Shown here: positions 1 through 7,830 of the stretch, piece by piece
Position numbering within the stretch: the first letter of the stretch is position 1
Layout: every line of letters begins with the position of its first letter
NCBI GenBank assembly: GCA_036561005.1
Contig: DATBQE010000220.1
Coordinates: forward strand, 1-23,557
DNA: 23,557 nucleotides
Direction: 5' to 3'
From: PKWO01 sp036561005
GTDB taxonomy: Bacteria; Pseudomonadota; Gammaproteobacteria; Burkholderiales; Burkholderiaceae_D
Translations under genes and position numbers: made by a program
The notes under the pieces: generated by a model
What the model saw: the letters and a program-made list of their open reading frames with translations, nothing else
Told to the model about the DNA's origin: nothing
The model's database searches: none

Positions 1-195
1 AGAGAACTGGACGCTGTTGCCCTGCATACGAACCACAAGAACCTGACGCCGCAAATGGCGCATGCCATCAAGGCTGCAGGCTATGGCTTGTTCTGCTACA
101 CGGTTAATGAGCCCGAACGCGCGACGGAAATCAGGCGTTGGGGTGTTGACGGTTTCTGCACTGACCGCATCGACCTGATTCCCGCCGATTTCTGA
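1..195 (+). CDS. ugpQ: Glycerophosphodiester phosphodiesterase, C-terminal end (partial)
   Basis: Only the last 64 codons are present; the reading frame is open from base 1 and ends in TGA at 193-195. The visible peptide has the typical C-terminal pattern of the GDPD TIM-barrel family: a stretch ending in GYGLFCYTVNEPE, followed by RRWGVDGFCTDRID. In this family the Y/W-TVN strand and the GVDG(I/F)xTD strand form the last two barrel strands next to the active site. Family members hydrolyse glycerophosphodiesters to glycerol-3-phosphate and an alcohol, usually in the cytoplasm (UgpQ type). The catalytic HD and metal-binding residues lie in the missing N-terminal part, so activity and cellular location cannot be judged here. 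The gene reads toward alaS but is separated from it by 144 bp with a possible promoter. Confidence 0.85.
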   Translation, partial: RELDAVALHTNHKNLTPQMAHAIKAAGYGLFCYTVNEPERATEIRRWGVDGFCTDRIDLIPADF

Positions 196-288
196 TTGTT
201 GTATTTTTGCATCAAATGCAAGCTGCGTTGGGCGATATTGGCCGCGCCAGGTGTTTTTACCGCATCTAATCGGCGAAGTGTTATCACG

Positions 289-294
289 TATAAT
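289..294 (+). promoter_or_regulatory. Probable alaS promoter (-10 box)
   Basis: A perfect TATAAT lies 45 bp upstream of the alaS start codon. No convincing -35 box is found at 16-18 bp spacing, so the call rests on the -10 box and its position only. Confidence 0.45.
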
Positions 295-339
295 CAACGG
301 TTTGCACATTTGCATTTGTTTCCCTCACTGCCAAAGAAC

Positions 340-2949
340 ATGAACTCGTCTGAAATCCGCGATAAATTCCTGAAGTTTTTTGAATCGAAGGGCCACACCA
401 TCGTGCGCTCGTCAAGCCTCGTGCCGGGCAATGACCCGACGCTCTTGTTCACCAATTCGGGCATGGTGCAATTCAAGGACGTGTTCCTCGGGCAGGACAA
501 GCGTGCTTACAGCCGTGCCACCACGGCCCAGCGTAGCGTGCGCGCCGGCGGCAAGCACAACGATCTGGAAAATGTCGGCTATACGGCGCGTCACCATACG
601 TTCTTCGAAATGCTCGGCAATTTCTCGTTTGGCGATTACTTCAAGCGCGACGCAATTCATTACGCCTGGGAACTGCTGACCGGCGTCTATGGCCTGCCGA
701 AGGAAAAGCTCTGGGTGACGGTGTATCAGGACGACGACGAAGCCTACGGCATCTGGCAAAACGAGATCGGCGTGCCGGTCGAGCGTATCGTGCGTATCGG
801 CGACAACAAGGGTGCGCGCTATGCGTCAGACAATTTCTGGCAAATGGCCGATACCGGCCCATGCGGCCCCTGCTCGGAAATATTCTTCGACCACGGTGCC
901 GACGTCTGGGGCGGCCCGCCGGGCAGCGCCGATCAGGATGGCGACCGCTACATCGAGATCTGGAACCTCGTGTTCATGCAATGCAACCGCGATGAAGCCG
1001 GCGTCATGCATCCGCTGCCGCGTCCTTGCGTCGATACCGGCATGGGACTGGAGCGCATCGCCGCCGTGCTGCAGCATGTGCATTCGAATTATGAAATCGA
1101 TTTGTTCCAGAACCTGATCAAGGCTGCCGCGCGTGAAACGGGCTGCGCCGATCTGGCGAACAATTCGTTGAAAGTGATTGCCGACCATATCCGCGCTTGC
1201 TCGTTCCTGATCGTGGACGGCATCATTCCCGGCAATGAAGGGCGCGGTTACGTGTTGCGCCGCATCGTGCGCCGCGCATTACGTCACGGTCACAAGCTCG
1301 GTCAGACCAAGCCGTTCTTCTATCTGTTAGTCAAGGATCTGGTCAAGGAAATGGGTGTGGCCTATCCGGAATTGGCTGAAGCCGCCACCCGCGTTGCGCA
1401 AGTCTTGCAGCAGGAAGAAGAACGCTTCGGCGAAACGCTTGAGCATGGCATGAAGATTCTTGAAGCGGCGCTGGCCAAGGATGGCAAGAAGCTCGACGGC
1501 GCGACCGCTTTCACGCTGTATGACACGTTTGGTTTCCCGCTCGACCTGACGGCCGACATCTGCCGCGAACGCGGTATCGCGCTCGACGAGGCAGGCTTTG
1601 ATGCAGCGATGGAACAGCAAAAGAAGAAGGCGCGCGAATCGGGCAAGTTCAAGGCGGGTGCGGCAATCGAATACAGCGGCGACAAGACGCGCTTTGTCGG
1701 CTACGACAAGCTGACGCAAGACGGCAAGGTCATTGCCTTGTACGTCGGCGGCAGCGCCGTCGCGCAGGTTACCGCCGGTCAGGATGCAATCATTGTGTTG
1801 GACACCACACCGTTCTACGCCGAGTCGGGTGGCCAATGCGGCGATTCCGGTGTGCTCGAAACAACAAGTGCGGCATTTGAAGTCTACGACACCCAGAAGA
1901 TTCAGGCCGATGTGTTCGGCCATCATGGGACCCTGGCGAAGGGTTCCTTGAAGATTGGCGACACGGTGTCGGCCAAAATCAATGTTGTGCAGCGCGCGCG
2001 CACCATACGCAATCACTCGGCCACGCATTTGATGCACAAGGCCTTGCGTGAAGTATTGGGCGGCCACGTTGCACAAAAAGGCTCGCTGGTCGATGCCGAC
2101 AAGACGCGTTTCGACTTCAGCCATAACGGGCCGCTGACGCCCGAGGAAATCCGCGAAGTCGAGGAGATCGTCAACCGCGAGATTCTGACCAATACCGCCA
2201 CACAGGCGCAGGTCATGGGTTTCGATGACGCGGTCAAGCATGGCGCGATGGCGCTGTTCGGCGAAAAATACGGCGACGAAGTGCGCGTGCTCGACATCGG
2301 CACTTCGAGGGAATTGTGCGGCGGCACGCACGTCTCGCGCACCGGCGATATCGGCTTGTTCAAGATCGTTGCCGAAGGCGGAGTGGCGGCCGGCATTCGT
2401 CGTGTCGAGGCAGTCACGGGCGAGGGCGCATTGGCACTAGTACAGGCGCTCGACGAGCGGGTCAACGCGGCGTCGGCGGCATTGAAGACGCAGCCGGAGG
2501 AATTGACGCAACGCATTTTGCAGGTGCAGGATCACGTCAAGGCGTTGGAAAAGGAACTGGCTGCGGCCAAATCGAAATTGGCCGCCTCGCAAGGCGACGA
2601 ACTGGTCACGCAAGCGGTCGACATCAAGGGCATCAAGGTGCTGGCGGCGACGCTTGCAGGCGCTGATGTCGCCACGCTGCGCGAGACCATGGACAAGTTG
2701 AAGGACAAGTTGAGGAGCGCTGCCATCGTGCTGGCTGCAGTCAACGACGGCAAGGTCAGCCTGATCGCCGGCGTGACTGCAGATGCAACGGGCAAGGTCA
2801 AAGCGGGCGACCTGGTGAATTTTGTTGCGCAGCAGGTCGGCGGCAAGGGCGGCGGACGGGCCGACATGGCGCAAGCCGGCGGCACCGATCCGAGCGGATT
2901 GGCCAAGGCATTGCAGGGTGTGCCTGCCTGGGTCACCGAGCGCGTTTAA
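340..2949 (+). CDS. alaS: Alanine--tRNA ligase
   Basis: Class II aminoacyl-tRNA synthetase that charges tRNA-Ala; cytoplasmic. The frame is open upstream to base 196, but ATG 340 is chosen because the protein then begins MNSSEIRDKFLKFFESKGH, the conserved AlaRS N-terminus, giving 869 residues (E. coli about 876). Order of domains: catalytic core at about 1-240 with motif 2 region around TARHHTFFEMLGNFSFGDYF, tRNA-recognition helical domain, editing domain with HSATH (H559, H563) and CGGTH (C660, H664), which supply the zinc/editing residues, then a C-Ala oligomerisation domain with a coiled-coil stretch (about 755-810) and a Gly-rich VGGKGGGRADMAQAGG end. All key motifs are intact, so serine/glycine editing should work. 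The NUDIX gene follows 6 bp after the stop codon and is probably cotranscribed. Confidence 0.98.
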   Translation: MNSSEIRDKFLKFFESKGHTIVRSSSLVPGNDPTLLFTNSGMVQFKDVFLGQDKRAYSRATTAQRSVRAGGKHNDLENVGYTARHHTFFEMLGNFSFGDYFKRDAIHYAWELLTGVYGLPKEKLWVTVYQDDDEAYGIWQNEIGVPVERIVRIGDNKGARYASDNFWQMADTGPCGPCSEIFFDHGADVWGGPPGSADQDGDRYIEIWNLVFMQCNRDEAGVMHPLPRPCVDTGMGLERIAAVLQHVHSNYEIDLFQNLIKAAARETGCADLANNSLKVIADHIRACSFLIVDGIIPGNEGRGYVLRRIVRRALRHGHKLGQTKPFFYLLVKDLVKEMGVAYPELAEAATRVAQVLQQEEERFGETLEHGMKILEAALAKDGKKLDGATAFTLYDTFGFPLDLTADICRERGIALDEAGFDAAMEQQKKKARESGKFKAGAAIEYSGDKTRFVGYDKLTQDGKVIALYVGGSAVAQVTAGQDAIIVLDTTPFYAESGGQCGDSGVLETTSAAFEVYDTQKIQADVFGHHGTLAKGSLKIGDTVSAKINVVQRARTIRNHSATHLMHKALREVLGGHVAQKGSLVDADKTRFDFSHNGPLTPEEIREVEEIVNREILTNTATQAQVMGFDDAVKHGAMALFGEKYGDEVRVLDIGTSRELCGGTHVSRTGDIGLFKIVAEGGVAAGIRRVEAVTGEGALALVQALDERVNAASAALKTQPEELTQRILQVQDHVKALEKELAAAKSKLAASQGDELVTQAVDIKGIKVLAATLAGADVATLRETMDKLKDKLRSAAIVLAAVNDGKVSLIAGVTADATGKVKAGDLVNFVAQQVGGKGGGRADMAQAGGTDPSGLAKALQGVPAWVTERV

Positions 2950-2955
2950 GCTGCG

Positions 2956-3483
2956 ATGAGCGCCTACCAATTTTGCCCGGTATGTGCCGAGCCGCTGGTT
3001 GCGCGCGCAGACGAGGGGCATCATGGCGGACGCGAGCGGCTGGCTTGCCCGACCGGGCATTGGACGCATTGGGATAATCCGCTGCCGGTACTGGCGGCGC
3101 TGGTGGAAGTCGAAGGGCGCATACTGTTGGCGCGCAATGCCGCCTGGCCGGAAAAGATGTTTGCCCTGATCACCGGCTTCATGGAGCGCGATGAAACACC
3201 GGAGCAGGGCGTGGCGCGTGAATTGAAAGAGGAAACCAACCTCGACGTGGTGGAAGTCAATTTGATCGGCGTGTATGAATTCATGCGCAAGAACGAATTG
3301 ATCATTGCCTATCACGTCAAGGCGCAAGGCGAAATTCGCCTGTCGGAAGAGTTAGTGGATTTTCGTTTGGTTGCCCCAGAGAAATTGCGACCCTGGCGTG
3401 CCGGAACCGGATACGCCATGGCAGACTGGATGCAAAAACGTGGTTTGCCGGTGGAATTTATCGATTTGCCGGGAACATCTTGA
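2956..3483 (+). CDS. NUDIX hydrolase with N-terminal zinc ribbon
   Basis: A 175-residue protein. An N-terminal zinc-ribbon-like element is visible as C7-x2-C10 and C31-x3-H35. The Nudix box follows at residues 74-96: G74-x5-E80-x7-R88-E89-L-x-E92-E93-T-N95-L, matching Gx5Ex7REUxEExGU except that the last Gly is Asn. The metal-binding Glu residues are kept. Zinc ribbon plus Nudix recalls NADH pyrophosphatase NudC, but the SQPWPFPxS signature of that enzyme is absent, so the substrate (a nucleoside diphosphate linked to some moiety) is unknown. The start codon is 6 bp after alaS with no clear Shine-Dalgarno, which suggests translational coupling to alaS. Family assignment is firm, substrate is not. 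Confidence 0.9.
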   Translation: MSAYQFCPVCAEPLVARADEGHHGGRERLACPTGHWTHWDNPLPVLAALVEVEGRILLARNAAWPEKMFALITGFMERDETPEQGVARELKEETNLDVVEVNLIGVYEFMRKNELIIAYHVKAQGEIRLSEELVDFRLVAPEKLRPWRAGTGYAMADWMQKRGLPVEFIDLPGTS

Positions 3484-3515
3484 TGCTGCGTCGCATCAAA
3501 GCGTTGGGTATGGAG

Positions 3516-3544
3516 TAGAATCGGCACTCTGTCATTTGTGACAG
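3516..3544 (+). promoter_or_regulatory. Putative promoter -10 box and adjacent inverted repeat before the tusA-like gene
   Basis: TAGAAT at 3516-3521 resembles a sigma-70 -10 box; its -35 is poor. It is followed by the inverted repeat CTGTCA-TTTG-TGACAG (3529-3544), which would sit at the transcription start, either as an operator or as a 5'-end hairpin in the mRNA. The gene start is 31 bp further on. Confidence 0.35.
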
Positions 3545-3575
3545 GTTCTTAACACCCTCATTCGAGGTCAGGAAA

Positions 3576-3803
3576 ATGGATTTCAATAAAGAGCTGGATG
3601 CACGGGGTCTGAATTGTCCCCTGCCGATACTGAAGACCAAGAAAGCGCTAGCCGACATGACCAGCGGGCAAGTGTTGCGCGTCGTGGCAACCGATCCCGG
3701 CTCAGTGCGCGACTTTCAAGCCTTCGCGAGGCAAACCGGTAATGAACTGGTTTCGCATGGTGAAGAGAACAAGGAATTCATTTTCTTGATGCGGCGCAAG
3801 TAA
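3576..3803 (+). CDS. TusA/SirA/YedF-family sulfur carrier protein
   Basis: A 75-residue protein with the family hallmark at its N-terminus: LDARGLNCPLP, i.e. the C14-P-x-P17 motif whose cysteine carries a persulfide in TusA. The rest fits the two-layer alpha/beta fold of this family (an ILKTKKAL helix, then VLRVVATDPGSVRDF, with the usual D-P after the second strand). TusA relays sulfur from cysteine desulfurase IscS to TusBCD for tRNA 2-thiouridine formation; other family members serve sulfur oxidation or molybdenum cofactor pathways, so the exact partner is open. It has its own upstream promoter-like region and an AGGTCAGGAAA Shine-Dalgarno before ATG 3576. Length is usual for the family. 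Confidence 0.92.
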   Translation: MDFNKELDARGLNCPLPILKTKKALADMTSGQVLRVVATDPGSVRDFQAFARQTGNELVSHGEENKEFIFLMRRK

Positions 3804-3934
3804 TTGGGTTCTGCCAGGCAACGTTCGCCTGGCATCGCTTGTTTTTCTCCATCGCCGCGACTAACTCACGTTGCGGAAATACCCCTGAATGCTGAATTAG
3901 AGATGGATCTCTACGCTTTTGCAAACAACAAATC

Positions 3935-3946
3935 GCACGATCGTGC
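3935..3946. promoter_or_regulatory. Perfect 12-bp palindrome upstream of the etfB promoter (candidate operator)
   Basis: GCACGATCGTGC is a perfect inverted repeat ending 30 bp before the etfB -10 box, just upstream of where the -35 must lie. Spacing and symmetry suit a dimeric regulator such as a TetR-family protein. Regulators of that family control acyl-CoA oxidation genes in betaproteobacteria, but the identity of any binder is inference. Confidence 0.45.
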
Positions 3947-3951
3947 TAAAT

Positions 3952-3982
3952 TTCTGCGTGAAGCCATTTTCTCTTCTATAAT
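3952..3982 (+). promoter_or_regulatory. Promoter for etfB
   Basis: A consensus -10 TATAAT is at 3977-3982, 48 bp before the etfB ATG. The -35 region is weak (TTCTGC at 3952-3957 with a 19-bp spacer), which would fit a promoter that needs an activator or is weak by design. Confidence 0.6.
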
Positions 3983-4030
3983 CACACCTAGTTTACGTTA
4001 ACGTCAATTCGATCTTTTCAAAGGCTTGCT

Positions 4031-4780
4031 ATGAAAGTTTTGGTTCCAGTCAAACGCGTCGTCGATTACAACGTCAAGGTACGCGTGAAATCCGACGGCT
4101 CAGGTGTCGATATCGCCAACGTCAAGATGTCGATGAATCCCTTCGATGAAATCGCTGTGGAAGAGGCGATGCGTTTGAAGGAAGCCGGCAAGGCGACCGA
4201 AGTGGTGGCGATTTCCTGCGGCGTGACGCAATGCGGTGAAACCCTGCGCACGGCAATGGCGATCGGCGCCGACCGCGGCATCCTGGTCGAAACAGACGTG
4301 GAACTGCAGCCTTTGGCGGTTGCCAAGCTGCTCAAGGCACTGGCCGACAAGGAACAGCCGCAGCTGATCATCCTCGGCAAGCAGGCGATTGACGACGATT
4401 GCAATCAGACCGGTCAGATGCTGGCAGCGTTGCTCGGCTGGCCGCAAGCCACGTTCGCATCGAAGGTTGTGGTCGATGGCGACAAGGTCAACGTCACGCG
4501 TGAAGTCGACGGCGGCCTCGAAACCGTGTCGCTCAGCCTGCCGGCGATCATCACGACCGACCTGCGCCTGAACGAACCGCGCTACGTGACCTTGCCCAAC
4601 ATCATGAAGGCCAAGAAGAAGACGCTCGACGTGGTCAAGCCTGCCGACCTCGGTGTAGACGTGGCGCCGCGCCTGAAGACCTTGAAAGTGGTGGAGCCCG
4701 CCAAACGTTCCGCCGGCATCAAGGTGCCCGACGCGGCGACTCTGGTTGCCAAGCTCAGGAACGAGGCGAAAGTCATTTAA
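4031..4780 (+). CDS. etfB: Electron transfer flavoprotein subunit beta
   Basis: A 249-residue protein starting MKVLVPVKRVVDYNVKVRVK, the standard EtfB N-terminus. The beta-subunit signature runs from about residue 176: TDLRLNEPRYVTLP, followed by NIMKAKKK, the recognition-loop region that docks acyl-CoA dehydrogenases. EtfAB is a cytoplasmic heterodimer with FAD and AMP that takes electrons from acyl-CoA dehydrogenases and passes them to ETF:ubiquinone oxidoreductase. AAAGG lies upstream of ATG 4031. etfA follows, but 182 bp away rather than nearly abutting, because a hairpin-forming repeat sits between them. Length and motifs are normal, with nothing to suggest a bifurcating variant. Confidence 0.97.
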   Translation: MKVLVPVKRVVDYNVKVRVKSDGSGVDIANVKMSMNPFDEIAVEEAMRLKEAGKATEVVAISCGVTQCGETLRTAMAIGADRGILVETDVELQPLAVAKLLKALADKEQPQLIILGKQAIDDDCNQTGQMLAALLGWPQATFASKVVVDGDKVNVTREVDGGLETVSLSLPAIITTDLRLNEPRYVTLPNIMKAKKKTLDVVKPADLGVDVAPRLKTLKVVEPAKRSAGIKVPDAATLVAKLRNEAKVI

Positions 4781-4785
4781 ACATC

Positions 4786-4919
4786 GTAGGGTGGGTCGCC
4801 ACCCGGTGGGTAAGCGAAGCCTACGCGGCTCGGCGATCCCACCAGCGCTCGAACAAAGTTGTCTGAGGCATTTGTGTGGGATAGCCGGGCCGCGCAGGTT
4901 TCGCATTCCCACCCACCAC
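4786..4919. repeat. Large imperfect palindromic (MITE-like) element between etfB and etfA
   Basis: Bases 4805-4842 pair with 4876-4913 over about 38 positions with few mismatches, leaving a 33-nt loop; the innermost part is CGGCGATCCCAC (4831-4842) against GTGGGATAGCCG (4876-4887), 11 of 12 paired. A small extra hairpin, GGGTGG-GTCG-CCACCC (4789-4804), stands at the left end. The GTAGGGTGGG start and CCCACCCACC end resemble intergenic GTAGGGTGGG-type repeats I know from proteobacterial genomes (recollection, not checked). No open reading frame of note lies inside. It separates two genes whose products form a heterodimer. Confidence 0.7.
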
Positions 4920-4962
4920 TGCAACAGAGCGCCATGTACAAACATAACATCAGGAAACCATC

Positions 4963-5892
4963 ATGACCGCATTAGTTATCGCCGAACACGACAACGCCAC
5001 ACTCAAGGGCAGCTCCTTGAACACCATCACCGCCGCAGCGCAATGCGGTGGCGACGTCCACGTTTTGATCGCAGGGCACAACTGCGATGCAGCAGCACAA
5101 GCCGCCGCGCAAGTTGCAGGCGTCGCCAAGGTATTGGTGGCCGACGCGGCGCAGTTTGCCGACGGCCTGGCCGAAAATGTTGCGGCCCAGGCCCTCGCGC
5201 TGGCCGCTTCCTATTCGCATATCCTTGCGCCTGCCACTGCCTACGGCAAAAACATTCTGCCGCGCGTCGCCGCCAAGCTCGACGTTGGACAAATCTCTGA
5301 AATCACCAAGGTCGATTCGCCCGACACGTTCGAGCGTCCGATCTATGCCGGCAATGCCATCGCTACTGTGCAATCTTCCGATTCCATCAAGGTCATCACG
5401 GTGCGCACGACCGGCTTCGATGCCGCAGGCGCCGGTGGTTCGGCAGCTGTGGAAAAGGTAGACGCCGTCGCCGATTCTGGCAAGTCGTCGTTCGTTTCGC
5501 GCGAACTGGCGAAGTCGGACCGCCCGGAACTGACTGCCGCCAAGGTCATCGTATCAGGCGGTCGCGGCATGGGCTCGGGCGAGAACTTCAAGATTCTGGA
5601 ACCGCTGGCCGATAAACTCGGCGCGGCAATGGGTGCGTCGCGTGCGGCAGTTGACGCCGGCTTCGTGCCGAACGATTGGCAAGTAGGCCAGACCGGCAAG
5701 ATCGTGGCGCCCACGCTGTATATTGCAGTCGGCATTTCCGGCGCTATCCAGCATCTGGCCGGGATGAAGGATTCCAAGACGATCGTTGCGATCAACAAGG
5801 ATCCGGAAGCGCCGATCTTCTCCGTGGCAGATTACGGCATCGTCGGCGATCTGTTTGAAGTCGTGCCGCAATTGGTCGATGCGCTGGGCTGA
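4963..5892 (+). CDS. etfA: Electron transfer flavoprotein subunit alpha
   Basis: A 309-residue protein. The N-terminal domain begins MTALVIAEHDNATLKGSSLNT, as in many proteobacterial EtfA. The C-terminal FAD-binding domain is complete: VIVSGGRGMGSGENF at about 191-205, then GASRAAVDAG, QVGQTGKIVAP, and from residue 252 LYIAVGISGAIQHLAGMKD followed by SKTIVAINKDPEAPIF, the EtfA signature. It binds FAD and joins EtfB in electron transfer from acyl-CoA dehydrogenases. The AGGAAA Shine-Dalgarno precedes ATG 4963. It lies downstream of the hairpin element, so its expression relative to etfB may be altered by that structure. The acyl-CoA dehydrogenase gene follows 81 bp later. Confidence 0.97.
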   Translation: MTALVIAEHDNATLKGSSLNTITAAAQCGGDVHVLIAGHNCDAAAQAAAQVAGVAKVLVADAAQFADGLAENVAAQALALAASYSHILAPATAYGKNILPRVAAKLDVGQISEITKVDSPDTFERPIYAGNAIATVQSSDSIKVITVRTTGFDAAGAGGSAAVEKVDAVADSGKSSFVSRELAKSDRPELTAAKVIVSGGRGMGSGENFKILEPLADKLGAAMGASRAAVDAGFVPNDWQVGQTGKIVAPTLYIAVGISGAIQHLAGMKDSKTIVAINKDPEAPIFSVADYGIVGDLFEVVPQLVDALG

Positions 5893-5924
5893 TATTGCTG
5901 CCTGATTGACGCTTTTTAAGGTCC

Positions 5925-5944
5925 CCCGTGCGTGCGCGCACGGG
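5925..5944. other. Hairpin between etfA and the acyl-CoA dehydrogenase gene
   Basis: CCCGTGCG-TGCG-CGCACGGG forms a perfect 8-bp stem with a 4-nt loop, 30 bp before the next start codon. No U-tract follows, so it is not an ordinary terminator; it may be an mRNA processing or stabilising element. Confidence 0.5.
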
Positions 5945-5973
5945 AATCTGTTGAAGATTTGCCGGAGTCAAAA

Positions 5974-7764
5974 ATGAGTTACGTCGCACCAGTAAAGGAC
6001 ATGCTGTTCGTCATCAACGAACTTGCAGGCTTGGCGCAAGTCAATGCCTTGCCCGGTTTGGAAGATGCGACGGCGGAAACGGTCGAGGCCGTGCTTGAGG
6101 AAAACGCCAAATTTTGCGGCGAAGTTGTCGCCCCGCTTAATTGGATCGGTGATAGAGAGCCCAGTTATTGGCACGACGGCGAGGTGACGACCACCAAAGG
6201 CTTCAAGGAAACCTTCAAGGCCTTTGCCGAAGCAGGCTGGCAGGGCATCCAGCATCCGGCGGCGTTCGGCGGTCAGGGCTTGCCCAAGCTGGTTGCTGCG
6301 CCATGCACCGAAATGCTCAATTCCGCCAGCGTGTCATTCGCCTTGTGCCCGTTGCTGAGCGACGGCGCGATTGAAGCTTTGCTGACCGCGGGCAGCGATG
6401 CGTTGAAAGAGACGTATCTGACCAACCTCATTTCCGGCAAGTGGACCGGTTCGATGAACCTGACCGAACCGCAAGCCGGCTCTGATCTCGCTCTGGTGCG
6501 CTCGCGCGCCGTGCCCGAGGGTGACGGCACGTTCAAGGTATTCGGCACCAAGATTTTCATCACCTACGGCGAACACGACATGGCGGAAAACATCGTCCAT
6601 CTCGTATTGGCGCGTACGCCGAATGCGCCGGAAGGCGTCAAGGGCATCTCGCTGTTCGTCGTACCGAAGTTCCTGGTCAACGCCGACGGTTCGCTCGGTG
6701 CGCGCAACGACGTGCACTGTGTCTCGATCGAGCACAAGCTCGGCATCAAGGCCAGCCCGACGGCAGTGCTGCAGTTCGGTGATCATGGCGGCGCGATCGG
6801 CACACTGGTCGGCGAAGAAAACCGTGGCCTGGAATACATGTTCATCATGATGAACGCCGCCCGCTTCGGCGTGGGCATGCAAGGCATCGGCCTGGCTGAA
6901 CGCGCTTATCAAAAAGCGGTGGCTTACGCCAAGGATCGCGTTCAGTCGCGCGACCTGGCCGGTTCCGCCGGACCCGTTGCAATCATTCACCACCCCGACG
7001 TGCGGCGTATGCTGATGTCGATGCGGGCGCACACCGAGGCAGCACGTGCACTGTCCTATGTCACAGCGGCGGCGTTCGATGCGGCGCATCACCATGCTGA
7101 CGCCGAGACACGCAAGACCAATCAGGCCTTCTACGAGTTCATGGTGCCCGTGGTCAAGGGCTGGTCGACCGAGATGTCGATCGATGTGGCGTCCAACGGC
7201 GTGCAGGTCCATGGCGGTATGGGATTCATCGAGGAAACCGGTGCCGCGCAGTTCTACCGCGACGCACGCATCCTGACAATATACGAGGGTACAACTGCAA
7301 TTCAGGCTAACGATCTGGTTGGTCGAAAGACTGCGCGCGACGGCGCGGCGACGGCCAAGGGAATTGCCGCCCAGGTGCGCAAGACTGCCGATGAATTGCG
7401 CGCCGCCGATTCGGCCGATCTGCAGGCAATCGGCAAGCAGCTGTCAGTGGGCGCCACCGCGTTCGAAGAAGTGGCGAGCTATGTTGCCGCCAACATGAAG
7501 TCGAATATCAAGGCGGTGTTCGCCGGCAGCGTGTTGTATCTGAAGCTCGCTGGCGTAGTCCTGGGTGGCTGGCAAATGGCACGCGCGGCTGCGGTTTCGG
7601 CCGACAAGATCAAGGCGGGCGCCGGCGACGCAAGCTTTTACAAAGCCAAGATCGCCACGGCACGTTTCTTTGCCGAGCATATCCTGGTACAAGCCGATGG
7701 CTATCGCACATCGATTCTCGAGGGTAGCAGCGGTGTGCTTGCTCTTGAAGTGGATCAGTTCTGA
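5974..7764 (+). CDS. Acyl-CoA dehydrogenase, DmdC-type (C-terminally extended)
   Basis: A 596-residue flavoenzyme of the long acyl-CoA dehydrogenase class (usual length about 590-600). ATG 5974 is chosen over the longer open frame because GCCGGAG precedes it and the protein then begins MSYVAPVKDMLFVINEL, the family's N-terminal domain. Residues 161-172, MNLTEPQAGSDL, match the middle-domain signature; GGMGFIEETGAAQFYRDARI then leads to IYEGTT with E438 as the likely catalytic base (the equivalent Glu serves this role in DmdC). A further C-terminal domain of about 120 residues follows. The enzyme forms a 2,3-double bond in acyl-CoA and passes electrons to ETF, encoded just upstream. In many betaproteobacteria such genes are annotated generically; substrate (fatty acyl-CoA or methylmercaptopropionyl-CoA) is not decided by the sequence. 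Confidence 0.93.
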   Translation: MSYVAPVKDMLFVINELAGLAQVNALPGLEDATAETVEAVLEENAKFCGEVVAPLNWIGDREPSYWHDGEVTTTKGFKETFKAFAEAGWQGIQHPAAFGGQGLPKLVAAPCTEMLNSASVSFALCPLLSDGAIEALLTAGSDALKETYLTNLISGKWTGSMNLTEPQAGSDLALVRSRAVPEGDGTFKVFGTKIFITYGEHDMAENIVHLVLARTPNAPEGVKGISLFVVPKFLVNADGSLGARNDVHCVSIEHKLGIKASPTAVLQFGDHGGAIGTLVGEENRGLEYMFIMMNAARFGVGMQGIGLAERAYQKAVAYAKDRVQSRDLAGSAGPVAIIHHPDVRRMLMSMRAHTEAARALSYVTAAAFDAAHHHADAETRKTNQAFYEFMVPVVKGWSTEMSIDVASNGVQVHGGMGFIEETGAAQFYRDARILTIYEGTTAIQANDLVGRKTARDGAATAKGIAAQVRKTADELRAADSADLQAIGKQLSVGATAFEEVASYVAANMKSNIKAVFAGSVLYLKLAGVVLGGWQMARAAAVSADKIKAGAGDASFYKAKIATARFFAEHILVQADGYRTSILEGSSGVLALEVDQF

Positions 7765-7781
7765 CGCTGACGGTCGGAAGT

Positions 7782-7809
7782 AAAAAGGGCAGCGTTCGCT
7801 ACCCTTTTT
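7782..7809. terminator. Bidirectional rho-independent terminator
   Basis: AAAAAGGG-C-AGCG / TT / CGCT-A-CCCTTTTT forms a 12-bp stem with one C-A mismatch, flanked by A and T runs on both sides. It sits between the convergent acyl-CoA dehydrogenase and protease genes and can end both transcripts. Confidence 0.88.
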
Positions 7810-7830
7810 CTTTACTGAAGATTTTGCCGA

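Noticed and set aside
1327..2331. A 334-codon minus-strand frame inside alaS
   Set aside because: It is antisense to conserved AlaRS sequence, without a domain or ribosome site; a shadow frame.
2437..3327. A 296-codon minus-strand frame across the end of alaS and the NUDIX gene
   Set aside because: It covers two well-supported genes on the other strand and has no recognisable protein features.
3804..4001. A short plus-strand frame directly after the tusA-like gene
   Set aside because: It overlaps the etfB promoter and palindrome, has no ribosome site, and the product resembles nothing known.
4746..5300. A 184-codon plus-strand frame across the etfB/etfA spacer
   Set aside because: It runs through the hairpin repeat and overlaps etfA in another frame; the product is low-complexity Arg-rich.
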